Assembly (NCBI GenBank): GCA_964482235.1
Contig: CAYZWU010000063.1
Location: 1 to 28,899 of the forward strand
DNA from: CAYZWU01 sp964482235
GTDB taxonomy: Bacteria > Planctomycetota > B15-G4 > CAYZWU01
Length of the DNA: 28,899 nt
Reading direction: 5' to 3'
The stretch's first letter is position 1, and each line of letters opens with the position of its first letter. A program made the translations under genes and the position numbers. Below are positions 14,372 through 23,012 of this stretch, piece by piece. The notes under the pieces were generated by a model, which saw only the letters and a program-made list of their open reading frames with translations, was not told the DNA's origin and did not search any database.

Positions 14372-16551
14372 CAGTTGAAGAATGCCCAACCGTTGAGGTA
14401 GCTCTGACCCCAGAAACGCACCACGTTCTTCATGAATCCGATCTCCCTCTTCTGGTGACGCACGGTGCGCGTGTTGTTGATCCGGTTGAGGTCGAGGGCG
14501 AACTTCTTGTCCGGATCCACGATGGCACCCACGAGCGGCTGGTCCGACTCGCCGCGAAGCAGGAGGAACTCCTCGTCGCCCTTCCACTGGTGGATCTTGG
14601 TGAGCCCGTTCTCGAAGCAGAGCTCCAGGTCCACGGGGAACGCCTCGGTGCCGCGGTTGCGGACCAGGACCTCCCAGGCGTACTTCTGCTCCTCCTTCCC
14701 TGATGCGGTCTTTTTCCTGCCCTTCTCGAACTTGACCGGATCTCCCGGCGCCTTCTGCGTGGTGAAGCCGCGCTGCGGCACCACCTCGTGGCACGTGACG
14801 GAATCGACGGTGAAGTCGACGGTCCCCTTCGTGCTCAGGAGCTTCGTGATCATGTCGGCGGCATCGTGTCCCGCAACATCCCGGACCACGTCGAAGAAGT
14901 CGGCGGGCCGGGGGTGCTTGAACCGGAACTTCTCCGTGTAGTTCTTCAGGACCTGGATCATCTTGTCGCGGCCGATGTGGTTCTCCAGGGTGAGCAGGCT
15001 CAGCGCGGCCTTCGAGTAGGCGATCGGGTGATAGCTCCCGGGATAGAACTTCTCGGTGCGGTTCAACGCACTCGACGAGGCGGCATGGGGCAGGTACTCC
15101 TTCTTTACCCGGATGTCGCGCCGCACGTTGAATCCGGGAAGCTCGAGATCGTCGATCCGGTAGCCGAGAAGAGTCTTTTCACCCTTCCGGCAGAAGGGGC
15201 TCTGGTCGAATCCAACCAGGGAGGTGATGTTCAGCTGCCCCACCCACGAATCGGCGAAGGAGCCATCCGGGCTGGCGTAGATGCCGATCCCTTCATTGAT
15301 CATCTTCAGCAGAAGGTGGCGCTCGCCCTGGCGCAGAAACGGAAGACTCTCACCGGGGCCCAGGATCGCTTCCTTTGCCTTGATCGTCGAGTAGGTGGTC
15401 AGGCCCTCGTCGAGCCAGGGATGATCGGCCTCGTTCGACGCCACCGTGCCGTAGAAGTACTGGTGCGTGAATTCGTGAATCAGCACTCCCGCGGGGGCGG
15501 ATGTGTTTGTCAGGAGCCAGTCGAAGTGTGTCGGGAAACGGAAGGAGATGTCGATCAGGCCGGGGTACTCCATTCCCGCGGAGACCTTGTGCGGGGCGCC
15601 CACGATGACGAGGCGGTCGTAGGGATAGGGGAAGTACCATTCCGAGTAGAGCTTGAGGCACTCCTCGATGACCCGGTTGATCTGCTCCGTCTTGCTCGCG
15701 GCATAGGGCTGGACCACGTTGACCACGTTCACGTTGCTGTAGGACGATGCCGGCGGGATCTCGGCGGAGGCGTCGGCGACCCAGCTGAAGTCATGGACAT
15801 CCTCGGCCACGAAATTGAAGGTCCTCTGCTCTCCCGTCTCGTCGACCGAGGTGGAGATCAGGTTTCCCGTTCCTTCCAGGTTGTAATCCTTCGGCGTGGT
15901 GATCGTCACGTCGAAGGTCCCGAACTCGCCGTAGAACTCGGCACGGGGATAGAAGAGCGGAGCATTCCACCCCTCGTCCTCGAGAACGGCGATCTTGGGA
16001 TACCACTGTGCGGCGCGCAGGTGCTGCCCGATGTACCCCGACCGGCTCAGTATCCGGGAGGGGAACTTGACCAGGAAGCCGATCTCGAGGCTCACCGATT
16101 CGCCGGGTTCGAGAGGCGCCGCAAGGGGAACCCGCAGGATCGTGTCGTCGATCGTGGGCGAAGCGGGGAATTCGCCGCCGTCGGCCAATGCGACCCTCTT
16201 GATCTCCATGTACCCGCACTCGGCCTCGTCCCGGTCCTTGAAGCCGCGATGGCGCCGGCCGATCTGATGGAGAGCGCCGGAGTTCGCATAGGCATTGGGG
16301 TAGAGGTGGAAGACAAGCTCGCTCGTGGCGTTTTTCGTGCCGTTCCTGAAGAGGATCGATTCGTGGCAGTCGATCGTCCACTCCTCGGTGTCGAGGTCGG
16401 CCGCGATCACGTATTCCACCAGGCGGTCGCTCAGGGCGACCTCCTCTTTTGCGGTGAGCAGGGGCGGGATGCCGACGAGGAGGAAGGAGAGCACGGCGAG
16501 GATCAATACGCTGCAAGGAGGGCTCGCTGAGTCGGTTTTTCTGCTAGACAT
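14371..16551 (-). CDS. M1-family zinc metallopeptidase, exported or membrane-anchored
   Basis: A 726-residue protein with an N-terminal hydrophobic segment (about 13-33). The zinc site is complete: H359-E-F-T-H363 and E382 in WLDEGLTTY, the HExxH-x18-E pattern of gluzincins. The exopeptidase motif usually read as GxMEN is GMEYP (326-330), so N-terminal amine recognition may differ. A beta-domain precedes (about 40-270) and a C-terminal extension (about 560-726) follows, with a VRNRGTEAFPVDLELCFENG strand region. The start is the ATG at 16551, which overlaps the upstream stop by 8 bases; longer readings of the frame run through the neighbour's coding sequence. Likely periplasmic peptide or protein degradation, coupled to the six-TM neighbour. 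Confidence 0.88.
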   Translation of the reverse strand: MSSRKTDSASPPCSVLILAVLSFLLVGIPPLLTAKEEVALSDRLVEYVIAADLDTEEWTIDCHESILFRNGTKNATSELVFHLYPNAYANSGALHQIGRRHRGFKDRDEAECGYMEIKRVALADGGEFPASPTIDDTILRVPLAAPLEPGESVSLEIGFLVKFPSRILSRSGYIGQHLRAAQWYPKIAVLEDEGWNAPLFYPRAEFYGEFGTFDVTITTPKDYNLEGTGNLISTSVDETGEQRTFNFVAEDVHDFSWVADASAEIPPASSYSNVNVVNVVQPYAASKTEQINRVIEECLKLYSEWYFPYPYDRLVIVGAPHKVSAGMEYPGLIDISFRFPTHFDWLLTNTSAPAGVLIHEFTHQYFYGTVASNEADHPWLDEGLTTYSTIKAKEAILGPGESLPFLRQGERHLLLKMINEGIGIYASPDGSFADSWVGQLNITSLVGFDQSPFCRKGEKTLLGYRIDDLELPGFNVRRDIRVKKEYLPHAASSSALNRTEKFYPGSYHPIAYSKAALSLLTLENHIGRDKMIQVLKNYTEKFRFKHPRPADFFDVVRDVAGHDAADMITKLLSTKGTVDFTVDSVTCHEVVPQRGFTTQKAPGDPVKFEKGRKKTASGKEEQKYAWEVLVRNRGTEAFPVDLELCFENGLTKIHQWKGDEEFLLLRGESDQPLVGAIVDPDKKFALDLNRINNTRTVRHQKREIGFMKNVVRFWGQSYLNGWAFFN

Positions 16552-17608
16552 GGCTTTTGCCCTCCGCTGCTGCTGTATCGGTGAAGTCGATCGGTCCCGG
16601 TCGAGACGGCATCGGGTCAGGAGCGTCGACCACGAAATAGGCATCGGGAATGTTTTTCTGCAGGTCGGGATCAGGGTGCGACGACGGATCCATGAATCTC
16701 CTGTAGATGAAGATCTGCCCCCCGAACCGCTGGAGAAGGCAGGCCTGGAAGAGAAACTGGACCAGCTGGGAGAAGGCGAGATAGACGAACGAGCCGGACA
16801 CGACCCATGTCCAGGGCAGGATCCCGCCGAGGACAACGTACGACGCGAGTGGATCGATGGTGCGCGACAGCCAGAAGTAGAGAGAGGCCGTTGCCGCGAA
16901 GGGGATCACCGAGAGAAGGAAGTAGAGGCCCGTTGAGAGCGGGTGGGAAATGATGAAACCCATCGCTCTGACCATGAAGAATGCCGTGCAGTGTCCGCCT
17001 TCCACCACAACGGCCGTCTTGGCGTAGTTCAGCGAGAGGAGAGCGAAGACCGCGAAGATGATCATCACGTATTTCTTGGCGTCGAGGAACCAGCCAAGGG
17101 TTCCTGATCCTGCGGCATAGCCCCACACGTCCTCGAAGAGCCAGGCGAGGAGGCTGTTCAGACAACCGTTCAGCAGGTAGATCAGGGCCAGAACGATGGC
17201 GTAGTAGAAGATCAGCCTGAAGAAGCGGAAACCGTACTTGCCCGCGAACTTTAGAAAGGTCTTCAGCGTGGTGCTTTCCCGCGGATCGGCCAGGATCGCG
17301 ATGGCGCCCGCCGTGATCACGTTGAAGAGCAGAAAGTAGAGGATGGCGAGATAGCCGCCCGTCTTCAGGAACTGGTCCACGCTTTCCCTGTTGTGGTTGA
17401 AAAAGTCGACCACGAGCTCAGGATCGAAGGCGTTGATGAACTCGCCGGTTCCCCCGAAATGCTCGCAGTCCTTCTCGATCAGGGAGTTGAGCGGCTGTGT
17501 GATCAGCACCCCGAAGACGAGATTGAAACAGAAGAAGAAGAAGACGATCTTCCATCTCTTGATCGTTGCGAAGATCGAGATCAGGAAGGCGCGCAAGGCG
17601 AGGATCAT
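16544..17608 (-). CDS. Six-TM integral membrane protein of unknown function
   Basis: A 354-residue membrane protein not recognised as a named family. Hydrophobic segments lie near residues 20-38, 85-107, 130-150, 179-194, 225-246 and 256-290. A hydrophilic loop (about 40-80) and a polar, Pro/Asp-rich tail (about 300-354) stand outside the membrane. The many Phe and Tyr in the helices and the pattern of a membrane protein directly before an M1 peptidase suggest an accessory or permease-like partner for it. There is no ATP-binding subunit nearby, so an ABC transporter is not supported. GGAGG precedes the ATG, and the stop overlaps the peptidase start by 8 bases. Confidence 0.8.
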   Translation of the reverse strand: MILALRAFLISIFATIKRWKIVFFFFCFNLVFGVLITQPLNSLIEKDCEHFGGTGEFINAFDPELVVDFFNHNRESVDQFLKTGGYLAILYFLLFNVITAGAIAILADPRESTTLKTFLKFAGKYGFRFFRLIFYYAIVLALIYLLNGCLNSLLAWLFEDVWGYAAGSGTLGWFLDAKKYVMIIFAVFALLSLNYAKTAVVVEGGHCTAFFMVRAMGFIISHPLSTGLYFLLSVIPFAATASLYFWLSRTIDPLASYVVLGGILPWTWVVSGSFVYLAFSQLVQFLFQACLLQRFGGQIFIYRRFMDPSSHPDPDLQKNIPDAYFVVDAPDPMPSRPGPIDFTDTAAAEGKSHV

Positions 17609-17664
17609 TATTTTGCCTCCGGGTTATCCGCTTGGGTGCGGCCGCCAGTCAAGTCAGGGAGCAA

Positions 17665-18246
17665 TTATACATCGAGGCTTTCCGCTTTTTCCAGAAAACG
17701 GCGGTGGACTGTCTGTTCTCCCGAGATTTCAGGGTGGAAAGTGGTGGCCATCAGGTTGCCCTGCTCCACGTAGACCGGACTTCCATTGACCGAGGCAAGG
17801 ACGCGCACGCCGGCTCCGGTCTCCCGGATCAGCGGGGCGCGGATGAAGACCATCTCCGGCAGGGCGAATTTCCCCTCGACGCCGGGATCGTCCCGGAAAG
17901 CCACGTGGCTCTCGTTCTGGCGGCCGTACCCGTTCCGCTCCACCACGACATCGAGGAGCCCCAGGGACTTCTGGTCCGGATTCCGGACCTCCCGTGCCAG
18001 GAGGATCACCCCGGCGCAGGTGCCGTAGATCGCGCCGCCCCCGGCATGGAAGTCACGGATCGCCTGCTGGAGGTCAGCGGTCATCAGCTTGAGCATGGCG
18101 GTGGACTCGCCCCCGGGGATGATGAGCCCCGAGATCTCCTCGAACCGACAGGCCGCGGTCACCTCGGTCCACTCCGCACCGAGGCTTTCCACGATCCTGC
18201 CGTGAGCTTCGAAATCGCCTTGCAGTGCCAGGATGCCGACTTTCAT
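17665..18246 (-). CDS. pdxT: Pyridoxal 5'-phosphate synthase glutaminase subunit
   Basis: A 193-residue class I glutamine amidotransferase that releases ammonia from glutamine and passes it to PdxS. The catalytic triad is visible: C77 in YGTCAGVILLA, and H171 and E173 in TFHPEISGE. The N-terminal MKVGILALQGDFEAH and the PGGEST oxyanion segment (44-49) are diagnostic. Length matches the family. The start at 18246 lies 6 bases after the last base of the pdxS stop, so the two are tightly coupled. The next gene on the strand begins 56 bases after its stop with no clear terminator, so transcription may continue into the membrane-protein/M1 group. Confidence 0.97.
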   Translation of the reverse strand: MKVGILALQGDFEAHGRIVESLGAEWTEVTAACRFEEISGLIIPGGESTAMLKLMTADLQQAIRDFHAGGGAIYGTCAGVILLAREVRNPDQKSLGLLDVVVERNGYGRQNESHVAFRDDPGVEGKFALPEMVFIRAPLIRETGAGVRVLASVNGSPVYVEQGNLMATTFHPEISGEQTVHRRFLEKAESLDV

Positions 18247-18251
18247 CGGAC

Positions 18252-19136
18252 CTACCAGCCCCGCGTCTGGAGCAGCTCGTCCTCGGGGATCTTGGAGATG
18301 TCGAGACCGGGCATGGCGCCCTTCAGCCCGCGGTGGATCTCCAGGAGCATCTCGGGTTTGTCGTAGTGGGTCACGGCCTGGACGATCGCCTTGGCCCTGT
18401 TGGCGGGATCCTCGGACTTGAAGATGCCCGAACCGACGAAGACCGACTCGGCGCCGAGCTGCATCATCAGGGAAGCGTCGGCCGGTGTCGCCACGCCGCC
18501 GGCGGCGAAGTTGGGCACGGGCAGCTTGCCCTCGCGGGCCACCATCCGGACGATCTCCACGGGAGCGCCCAGATCCTTGGCCTTGGTCATCATCTCCTCG
18601 TCGCCGAGCCGGGTGAGCTCGCGGATTCCATCCTGGACGGAGCGCATGTGCCGGACGGCCTCGACGATGTTGCCCGAGCCGGCCTCGCCCTTGGTGCGGA
18701 TCATCGCCGCGCCCTCGCCGATGCGACGCAGGGCTTCGCCCAGATTGCGGCAGCCGCAGACGAAGGGGACCTTGAAGGCGAACTTGTCCACGTGGAACCG
18801 CTCGTCGGCCGGGGTGAGGACCTCGCTCTCGTCGATGAAGTCGACGCCCAGGGCCTGCAGGATCTGGGCTTCCGCGAAGTGGCCGATCCGGATCTTGGCC
18901 ATCACGGGAATGTCCACGCACTCCATGATCTTCTCGATGATATCGATGCTGGCCATGCGGGCCACGCCGCCGTCCTTGCGGATGTCCGAGGGAACCCTCT
19001 CCAGGGCCATGACAGCCGCGGCACCGGCATCCTCGGCGATCTTGGCCTGCTCCGCATTCGTCACGTCCATGATGGCGCCGCCCTTGAGCATCTCTGCCAG
19101 GCCCACGTTGAGCTTCATTCTTTCGTTGCTGATCAT
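18252..19136 (-). CDS. pdxS: Pyridoxal 5'-phosphate synthase synthase subunit
   Basis: A 294-residue TIM-barrel enzyme that builds PLP from ribose 5-phosphate, glyceraldehyde 3-phosphate and ammonia, in a 12+12 complex with PdxT. The catalytic lysines are both in place: K81 in PVMAKIRIGH and K149 in RTKGEAGSGN, plus D24 in GAIMDVT. Length is standard. AGGAGG lies 8 bases before the ATG. It follows the MocR-type regulator with a 70-base gap that carries a motif also present at the regulator's start. This is the deoxyxylulose-5-phosphate-independent route. Confidence 0.98.
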   Translation of the reverse strand: MISNERMKLNVGLAEMLKGGAIMDVTNAEQAKIAEDAGAAAVMALERVPSDIRKDGGVARMASIDIIEKIMECVDIPVMAKIRIGHFAEAQILQALGVDFIDESEVLTPADERFHVDKFAFKVPFVCGCRNLGEALRRIGEGAAMIRTKGEAGSGNIVEAVRHMRSVQDGIRELTRLGDEEMMTKAKDLGAPVEIVRMVAREGKLPVPNFAAGGVATPADASLMMQLGAESVFVGSGIFKSEDPANRAKAIVQAVTHYDKPEMLLEIHRGLKGAMPGLDISKIPEDELLQTRGW

Positions 19137-19173
19137 CGACCTTTCCTCCTGTTTATTCGACTTGGTATTCCGC

Positions 19174-19184
19174 TTGATATTGGT
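19174..19184 (-). promoter_or_regulatory. Candidate MocR operator in the pdxS leader
   Basis: The minus strand reads ACCAATATCAA here, in the gap before pdxS. An 11-base near copy, ACCAATATGAA, lies at 20737-20727 over the start of the regulator gene. TTGGTAT is also found near both sites on the plus strand (19162-19168 and 20734-20740). Sharing between exactly these two regions suggests binding by the regulator; this is inference. Confidence 0.4.
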
Positions 19185-19207
19185 CCAGTCTATCGTTGCC
19201 CGGCTCG

Positions 19208-20731
19208 TCAGAGGAGCTGGGGCGTTTCCGCAATACCTGTGTTCAGCGAACGTTTCGAGCTGATCTCCTCCTTCACGATCTCTCCGAGGATCTTGATCCC
19301 TTCCCTGATGACGCTTCTCTCGGTGAAGGAAACGGAGAGGCGAACGGCCGAGGGGTCGGCGCCGCCGGGCTGGAAGAGCGTTCCCGGCGAGACGAGAACG
19401 CCTCTCTGTCCGGCCCGCTCGTGGACTCTCTCGGAGCGGACTCCCTCGGGCAGGCGGACCCAGAAGACATAGCCGCCGCGCGGTTCGTGCCAGGAGCAGC
19501 CCTCGGGCATGAACTCCCCGAGGGCCTGGAAGGCAACCTCGAACCGACGGCCGATCAAGGCCCGGATCTTCTCGAGGTGCTCGTCATAGTGGCCGCGGCT
19601 GCAGAACTCGAAGAGGGCTCTCTGGAACAGGGCGCTGTTCTCCAGGTCGGAGGCTTTCTTCAGCTCCACCAGGGTGGGGAATATCTTTTCCGAGGCCTCG
19701 AGCCATCCGATCCGGAGCCCGGGGAAGAGCGATTTCGAGAAGGTGCTCAGGTAGATCACGCGGCCTTCGTTGTCGAGGCTCCGCATGGAAGGCGGTCTCT
19801 CGCTCGTGTCGATGCCGAGATCGTTCTGGAAATCGTCTTCGAGAACGGTGATCCCCGCTGTCCCGGCGATCTCGAGAACCCTCAGGCGGTTGGCCTCGTC
19901 GGCCGTCACGCCCGTGGGATTCTGGAAGTTCGGCATGGTGTAGAGTAGCCGGACGGCCGGGTCGCGCGCCGCCTCGGCCAGGGCATCGGAGTCGAGCCCC
20001 GTCGCGAGAACGGGCACGGTCTTGATCTCCGCCCGGAGCTGCCGGAGCAGAGGGAAGATGTTGTGGTAGGTGGGGGCGCCCACGATCACCTTGTTGCCGG
20101 GCGACAGAAAACATCGAAAGACGAGGGCCACGCCCTGCTGCGCCCCGGAGATGAAAAGGATCCTGTCCGGATCGACGGCACGATCCCTGAAGGACATCTT
20201 CCCGGCGATGTATTCCCTGAGAGGCCGGTATCCCAGCGTGCCGCAATATTGCAGCGCCTGCCCCTTGTCCCTGTCGAGTACGGCGTTCAGGCACTCCTGA
20301 AACTGCCGGAGGGGGAAGAGCTTCTCGTCGGGAACGAGGGTGGCGAAGTTGTGTGTCACGTCCTTCGGGCTGGTGAGATCGGGAAGCGCAGCCGCATGGC
20401 GTCTCAGCTCGGCCATCCCCTTCGAGAAAAGCGGCTCATGAATGGACCGGTCCAATTTGCCAAAGTTGGGGCCAACCGAAGCAATGACATAGGTTCCGCT
20501 TCCGACACCGGACCGAACGAATCCATTGCTTTCCAGTTTTCGGTATGCCGTGGAAACGGTGGTTCTGTTTACACCTAACTCTTTTGATAATAGCCGAGTA
20601 GATGGGAGCTTGCTGTCGTGGGTCAAAGAGCCGGATCTGATCTTCTCGACGATCTGGTCCATGATCTGCCGGGCAAGCGGGACCGACGCCGAGCGGTCCA
20701 ATTTAATAGTGATGTCCAATCCATTTTTCAT
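19208..20731 (-). CDS. MocR-family regulator (GntR HTH + aminotransferase-like domain), PdxR candidate
   Basis: A 507-residue regulator. A winged GntR helix-turn-helix occupies about 8-82 (ARQIMDQIVEKIRSG, KLPSTRLLSKELGVNRTTVSTAYRKLE). A fold-type-I aminotransferase-like domain follows, with NPTG (271-274) and the PLP-binding lysine K333 in YLSTFSKSLFPGLRIGW. PdxR proteins of this family sense PLP and control pdxST in several bacteria, usually from a divergent gene; here the gene lies directly upstream on the same strand. The start chosen is the ATG at 20731, just before the DNA-binding domain. A TTG at 20746 is the other option. Neither has a Shine-Dalgarno site, and the promoter position suggests a leaderless transcript. 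Confidence 0.88.
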   Translation of the reverse strand: MKNGLDITIKLDRSASVPLARQIMDQIVEKIRSGSLTHDSKLPSTRLLSKELGVNRTTVSTAYRKLESNGFVRSGVGSGTYVIASVGPNFGKLDRSIHEPLFSKGMAELRRHAAALPDLTSPKDVTHNFATLVPDEKLFPLRQFQECLNAVLDRDKGQALQYCGTLGYRPLREYIAGKMSFRDRAVDPDRILFISGAQQGVALVFRCFLSPGNKVIVGAPTYHNIFPLLRQLRAEIKTVPVLATGLDSDALAEAARDPAVRLLYTMPNFQNPTGVTADEANRLRVLEIAGTAGITVLEDDFQNDLGIDTSERPPSMRSLDNEGRVIYLSTFSKSLFPGLRIGWLEASEKIFPTLVELKKASDLENSALFQRALFEFCSRGHYDEHLEKIRALIGRRFEVAFQALGEFMPEGCSWHEPRGGYVFWVRLPEGVRSERVHERAGQRGVLVSPGTLFQPGGADPSAVRLSVSFTERSVIREGIKILGEIVKEEISSKRSLNTGIAETPQLL

Positions 20732-20737
20732 ATTGGT

Positions 20738-20769
20738 ATGGTTCAATTGTCGAGGGAGTTTGTCAAACT
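20738..20769 (-). promoter_or_regulatory. Promoter and palindrome of the MocR-type gene
   Basis: On the minus strand a perfect TTGACA (20766-20761) is followed after 17 bases by AACCAT (20743-20738), a weak -10. The predicted transcription start falls at about 20731, the ATG itself. The -35 lies inside the palindrome AGTTTG-T-CAAACT (20757-20769), a possible autoregulatory site. GTCCAAT also repeats on the plus strand at 20696 and 20714 with an 18-base period, inside the gene start. Confidence 0.4.
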
Positions 20770-20919
20770 TTATTTTGGACGGAAACCAGCTGGAATTGGA
20801 GGGGAATCGGACCGGATCGCTCCCGCGGCGAGCCTCGAACCCAAAAAACAGGTGGACGGACTGCAGCGGAATGGTGAAGATTGGCCCGTTCCCTAACGAC
20901 CTGCAAGAGGAGAGATCAG

Positions 20920-21816
20920 ATGAATCCAGCGACCCTGTTGATATCCTTCCTGATGGTGATTCTCGTGGTGCCCGCGCTGGCCTGCTCGCCGTCGGACGAA
21001 GAGAACGGCTCCGCCGATGGGGCTGCCAAGGCGGCCGTCGAGCCGTCGAAGAACTGGAGGCTTGCCGTGCAGGCCTGGACCTTCAACCGCTTCACCTTCT
21101 ACGAGGCGGTGGACAAGACGGCATCCCTCGGCCTGAAGTGGATCGAGGCCTTTCCCGGCCAGAGGCTGTCAAAGGAGGAGAGCAGCGCCGGATTCCATCA
21201 CAACATGCCCGCGGAAATGCGGGAGAGGGCGAAGGCCAAGCTGAAGGCCGCCGGCCTCCGGGTGATCAACTACGGCGTGGTGGGCCTGCCGAACAACGAG
21301 GAGGAGTGCCGCAAGGTCTTCGACTTCGCCAGGGAGATGGGGATCGAGACGATCGTCTCGGAGCCGCCCTTCGAGGCCTTCGACCTGATCGACAGGCTCT
21401 GCAAGGAGTACGAGATCAACGTGGCGATCCACAACCATCCCGCTCCGTCGCGCTACTGGAACCCGGACACGGTCCTCGCGAACATCGAGAAGAGGAGCCG
21501 ATGGATCGGCGCCTGCGCGGACACGGGCCACTGGGCGCGCTCCGGCGTGAAGCCCGTGGACGCCCTGAAGAAGCTCGAAGGGCGGATCGTCAGCTTCCAC
21601 CTGAAGGACCTGAGCGAGTTCGGCAAGAAGAAGGCCCACGACGTGGTGTGGGGCACCGGGAAATGCGAGATGGACCTGATTCTCGACGAGGTGCGGCGCC
21701 AGGGTTTCAAGGGCGTCTTCTCGATCGAGTACGAGCACAACTGGGACAAGTCGCTTCCCGACCTTCGCAAGTGCGTCGAGTACTTCGAGAAGAGGATCGC
21801 GTCGTACGGCGGTTGA
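20920..21816 (+). CDS. Exported sugar phosphate isomerase/epimerase-like (xylose isomerase-type TIM barrel) protein
   Basis: A 298-residue protein with a signal sequence (about 5-21) ending PALAC; C22 is probably lipidated, although the lipobox is not perfect. A Glu/Ser/Ala-rich linker (23-45) leads into a xylose-isomerase-like barrel. Expected metal-binding positions are suggested by KWIEAFPGQ (E77), VAIHNHPAP, GACADTGHWARSG, SFHLKDLSEFG and FSIEYEHNW. Its location outside the cytoplasm argues against a phosphorylated substrate; proteins of this type in glycan-using bacteria often act on free or oxidised sugars. GGAG precedes the ATG; an earlier ATG at 20881 has no such site. It is followed by a GH172 enzyme gene after 65 bases. 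Confidence 0.82.
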   Translation: MNPATLLISFLMVILVVPALACSPSDEENGSADGAAKAAVEPSKNWRLAVQAWTFNRFTFYEAVDKTASLGLKWIEAFPGQRLSKEESSAGFHHNMPAEMRERAKAKLKAAGLRVINYGVVGLPNNEEECRKVFDFAREMGIETIVSEPPFEAFDLIDRLCKEYEINVAIHNHPAPSRYWNPDTVLANIEKRSRWIGACADTGHWARSGVKPVDALKKLEGRIVSFHLKDLSEFGKKKAHDVVWGTGKCEMDLILDEVRRQGFKGVFSIEYEHNWDKSLPDLRKCVEYFEKRIASYGG

Positions 21817-21881
21817 TGGTCCCGGCTCGATAACAGTTCTCCCTTGAAATTGTCGTGGTCTGCCGGCGGAGAGGAGTTTCC

Positions 21882-22976
21882 ATGCTTTCGAGGACCTGTT
21901 CTTTCGTTCTTCTCGTCTCTGTTTTCGTTCTGTCTTTCCCTGCCTGCGTCGCACCCGTTGCTCCGAACCTGACAGGGGAGCCATATCAGCTCGATACGGG
22001 CCTCGTGTCCCGCTCGATCTCCTTCGAGAATCCCACGGGAGCGCCGGGCGAGGGCGGCAAGGAGGCCAGCGGCCTCGGCCAGGGAAGAAAGGGGAAGCCG
22101 TGTCTCCACCTCGAGCCCGGCCAGACGGCGCAGCTCTGCGACATCGGTGGCGCGGGCACGATCCGGCACATCTGGATCACCACGGACAACGCGCCGGCCA
22201 CCCTGCGCAGCCTGGTGATCCGCGCCTGGTGGGACAACCAGGAGCACCCGAGTATCGAGGCGCCACTGGGCGACTTCATGGGTATGGCGCACGGCAAGGT
22301 GGAGGCGTACCAGTCGGCCGTGCATTCCGTGGGGCAGAGGGCAGGCATGAACATCTGGCTGCCCATGCCCTTCCTCGAGCGCGCACTCTTCACCGTGGAG
22401 AACCAGGGGACGAAGAAGGTGCCGTTCTTCTACCAGATCGACTACACCGTCGGCGACCGGCACGGCGAGGGCACGGGGCGTCTCCACGTCCTGTTCCGGA
22501 GGGAGAACCCCACCACGTTGAAGAGCGACTTCGAGCTGTTGCCGCAGCGCAGGGGGAAGGGGCGGTTCATCGGGTCGCTCATCGGGGTGCGCAACCTTCA
22601 CCCTGATCAGTGGTGGGGTGAGGGCGAGATCAAGATCTACATGGACGGCGACACCGATTTCCCCACGATCTGCGGAACGGGCAGCGAGGATTACGTCGGG
22701 CTCTCGTGGGGGATCCAGCAGACGCCCTATCTCTTCAACGGCTGCAGCCTGAACAGGAACAACTTCATCACCATGCACCGCTGGCATCTGCCCGATCCGG
22801 TCTACTGGAAGAAGGAGTGCCGGATCACGATGCAGCAGATCGCCTGGAAGGGCGGCCTGCAGGAGACGTCGGACGACTGGTCGTGCGCCACCTTCTGGTA
22901 CGAGCCCGTGCCCTCGGATCCGCTGCCGGATCTTGCCGACGTGGCGGCGCGGACAAAGGAGATCTGGCAGGAGTGA
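21882..22976 (+). CDS. DUF2961 / GH172-family glycoside hydrolase-like protein, exported
   Basis: A 364-residue protein with an N-terminal signal (about 6-22, ending FPAC, possibly a lipoprotein). The family is plain from IRHIWITTD (94-102), a PLGDF(M)G segment, RENPTT (207-212), RFIGSLIGVRN (228-238), WWGEGEIKIYMDGD (244-257) and CGTGSEDYVGLSWG (264-277). GH172 members act on fructofuranosyl or arabinofuranosyl linkages, with catalytic glutamates in the GEGE and GSEDY regions (E247/E249 and E269 here). Exact sugar specificity is unknown. GGAG lies upstream of the ATG at 21882; the nine-codon longer reading is less likely. Second gene of a likely three-gene operon. Confidence 0.88.
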   Translation: MLSRTCSFVLLVSVFVLSFPACVAPVAPNLTGEPYQLDTGLVSRSISFENPTGAPGEGGKEASGLGQGRKGKPCLHLEPGQTAQLCDIGGAGTIRHIWITTDNAPATLRSLVIRAWWDNQEHPSIEAPLGDFMGMAHGKVEAYQSAVHSVGQRAGMNIWLPMPFLERALFTVENQGTKKVPFFYQIDYTVGDRHGEGTGRLHVLFRRENPTTLKSDFELLPQRRGKGRFIGSLIGVRNLHPDQWWGEGEIKIYMDGDTDFPTICGTGSEDYVGLSWGIQQTPYLFNGCSLNRNNFITMHRWHLPDPVYWKKECRITMQQIAWKGGLQETSDDWSCATFWYEPVPSDPLPDLADVAARTKEIWQE

Positions 22977-23012
22977 CGATCCTGCCTTTTCATTTAACAG
23001 TGCGGAAGAAGA

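Noticed and set aside
14372..14794. N-terminal extension of the sulfatase-like frame
   Set aside because: It is an out-of-frame reading of the M1 peptidase gene; the MKTW start with TGATG coupling and a signal anchor is convincing.
16552..16836. N-terminal extension of the M1 peptidase frame
   Set aside because: It runs through the coding region of the upstream membrane protein and is Ser/Arg-rich; the real signal-like segment begins after the ATG at 16551.
20443..20454. TGGACCGGTCCA palindrome inside mocR
   Set aside because: It is within coding sequence and explained by codons; no sign of use as an operator.
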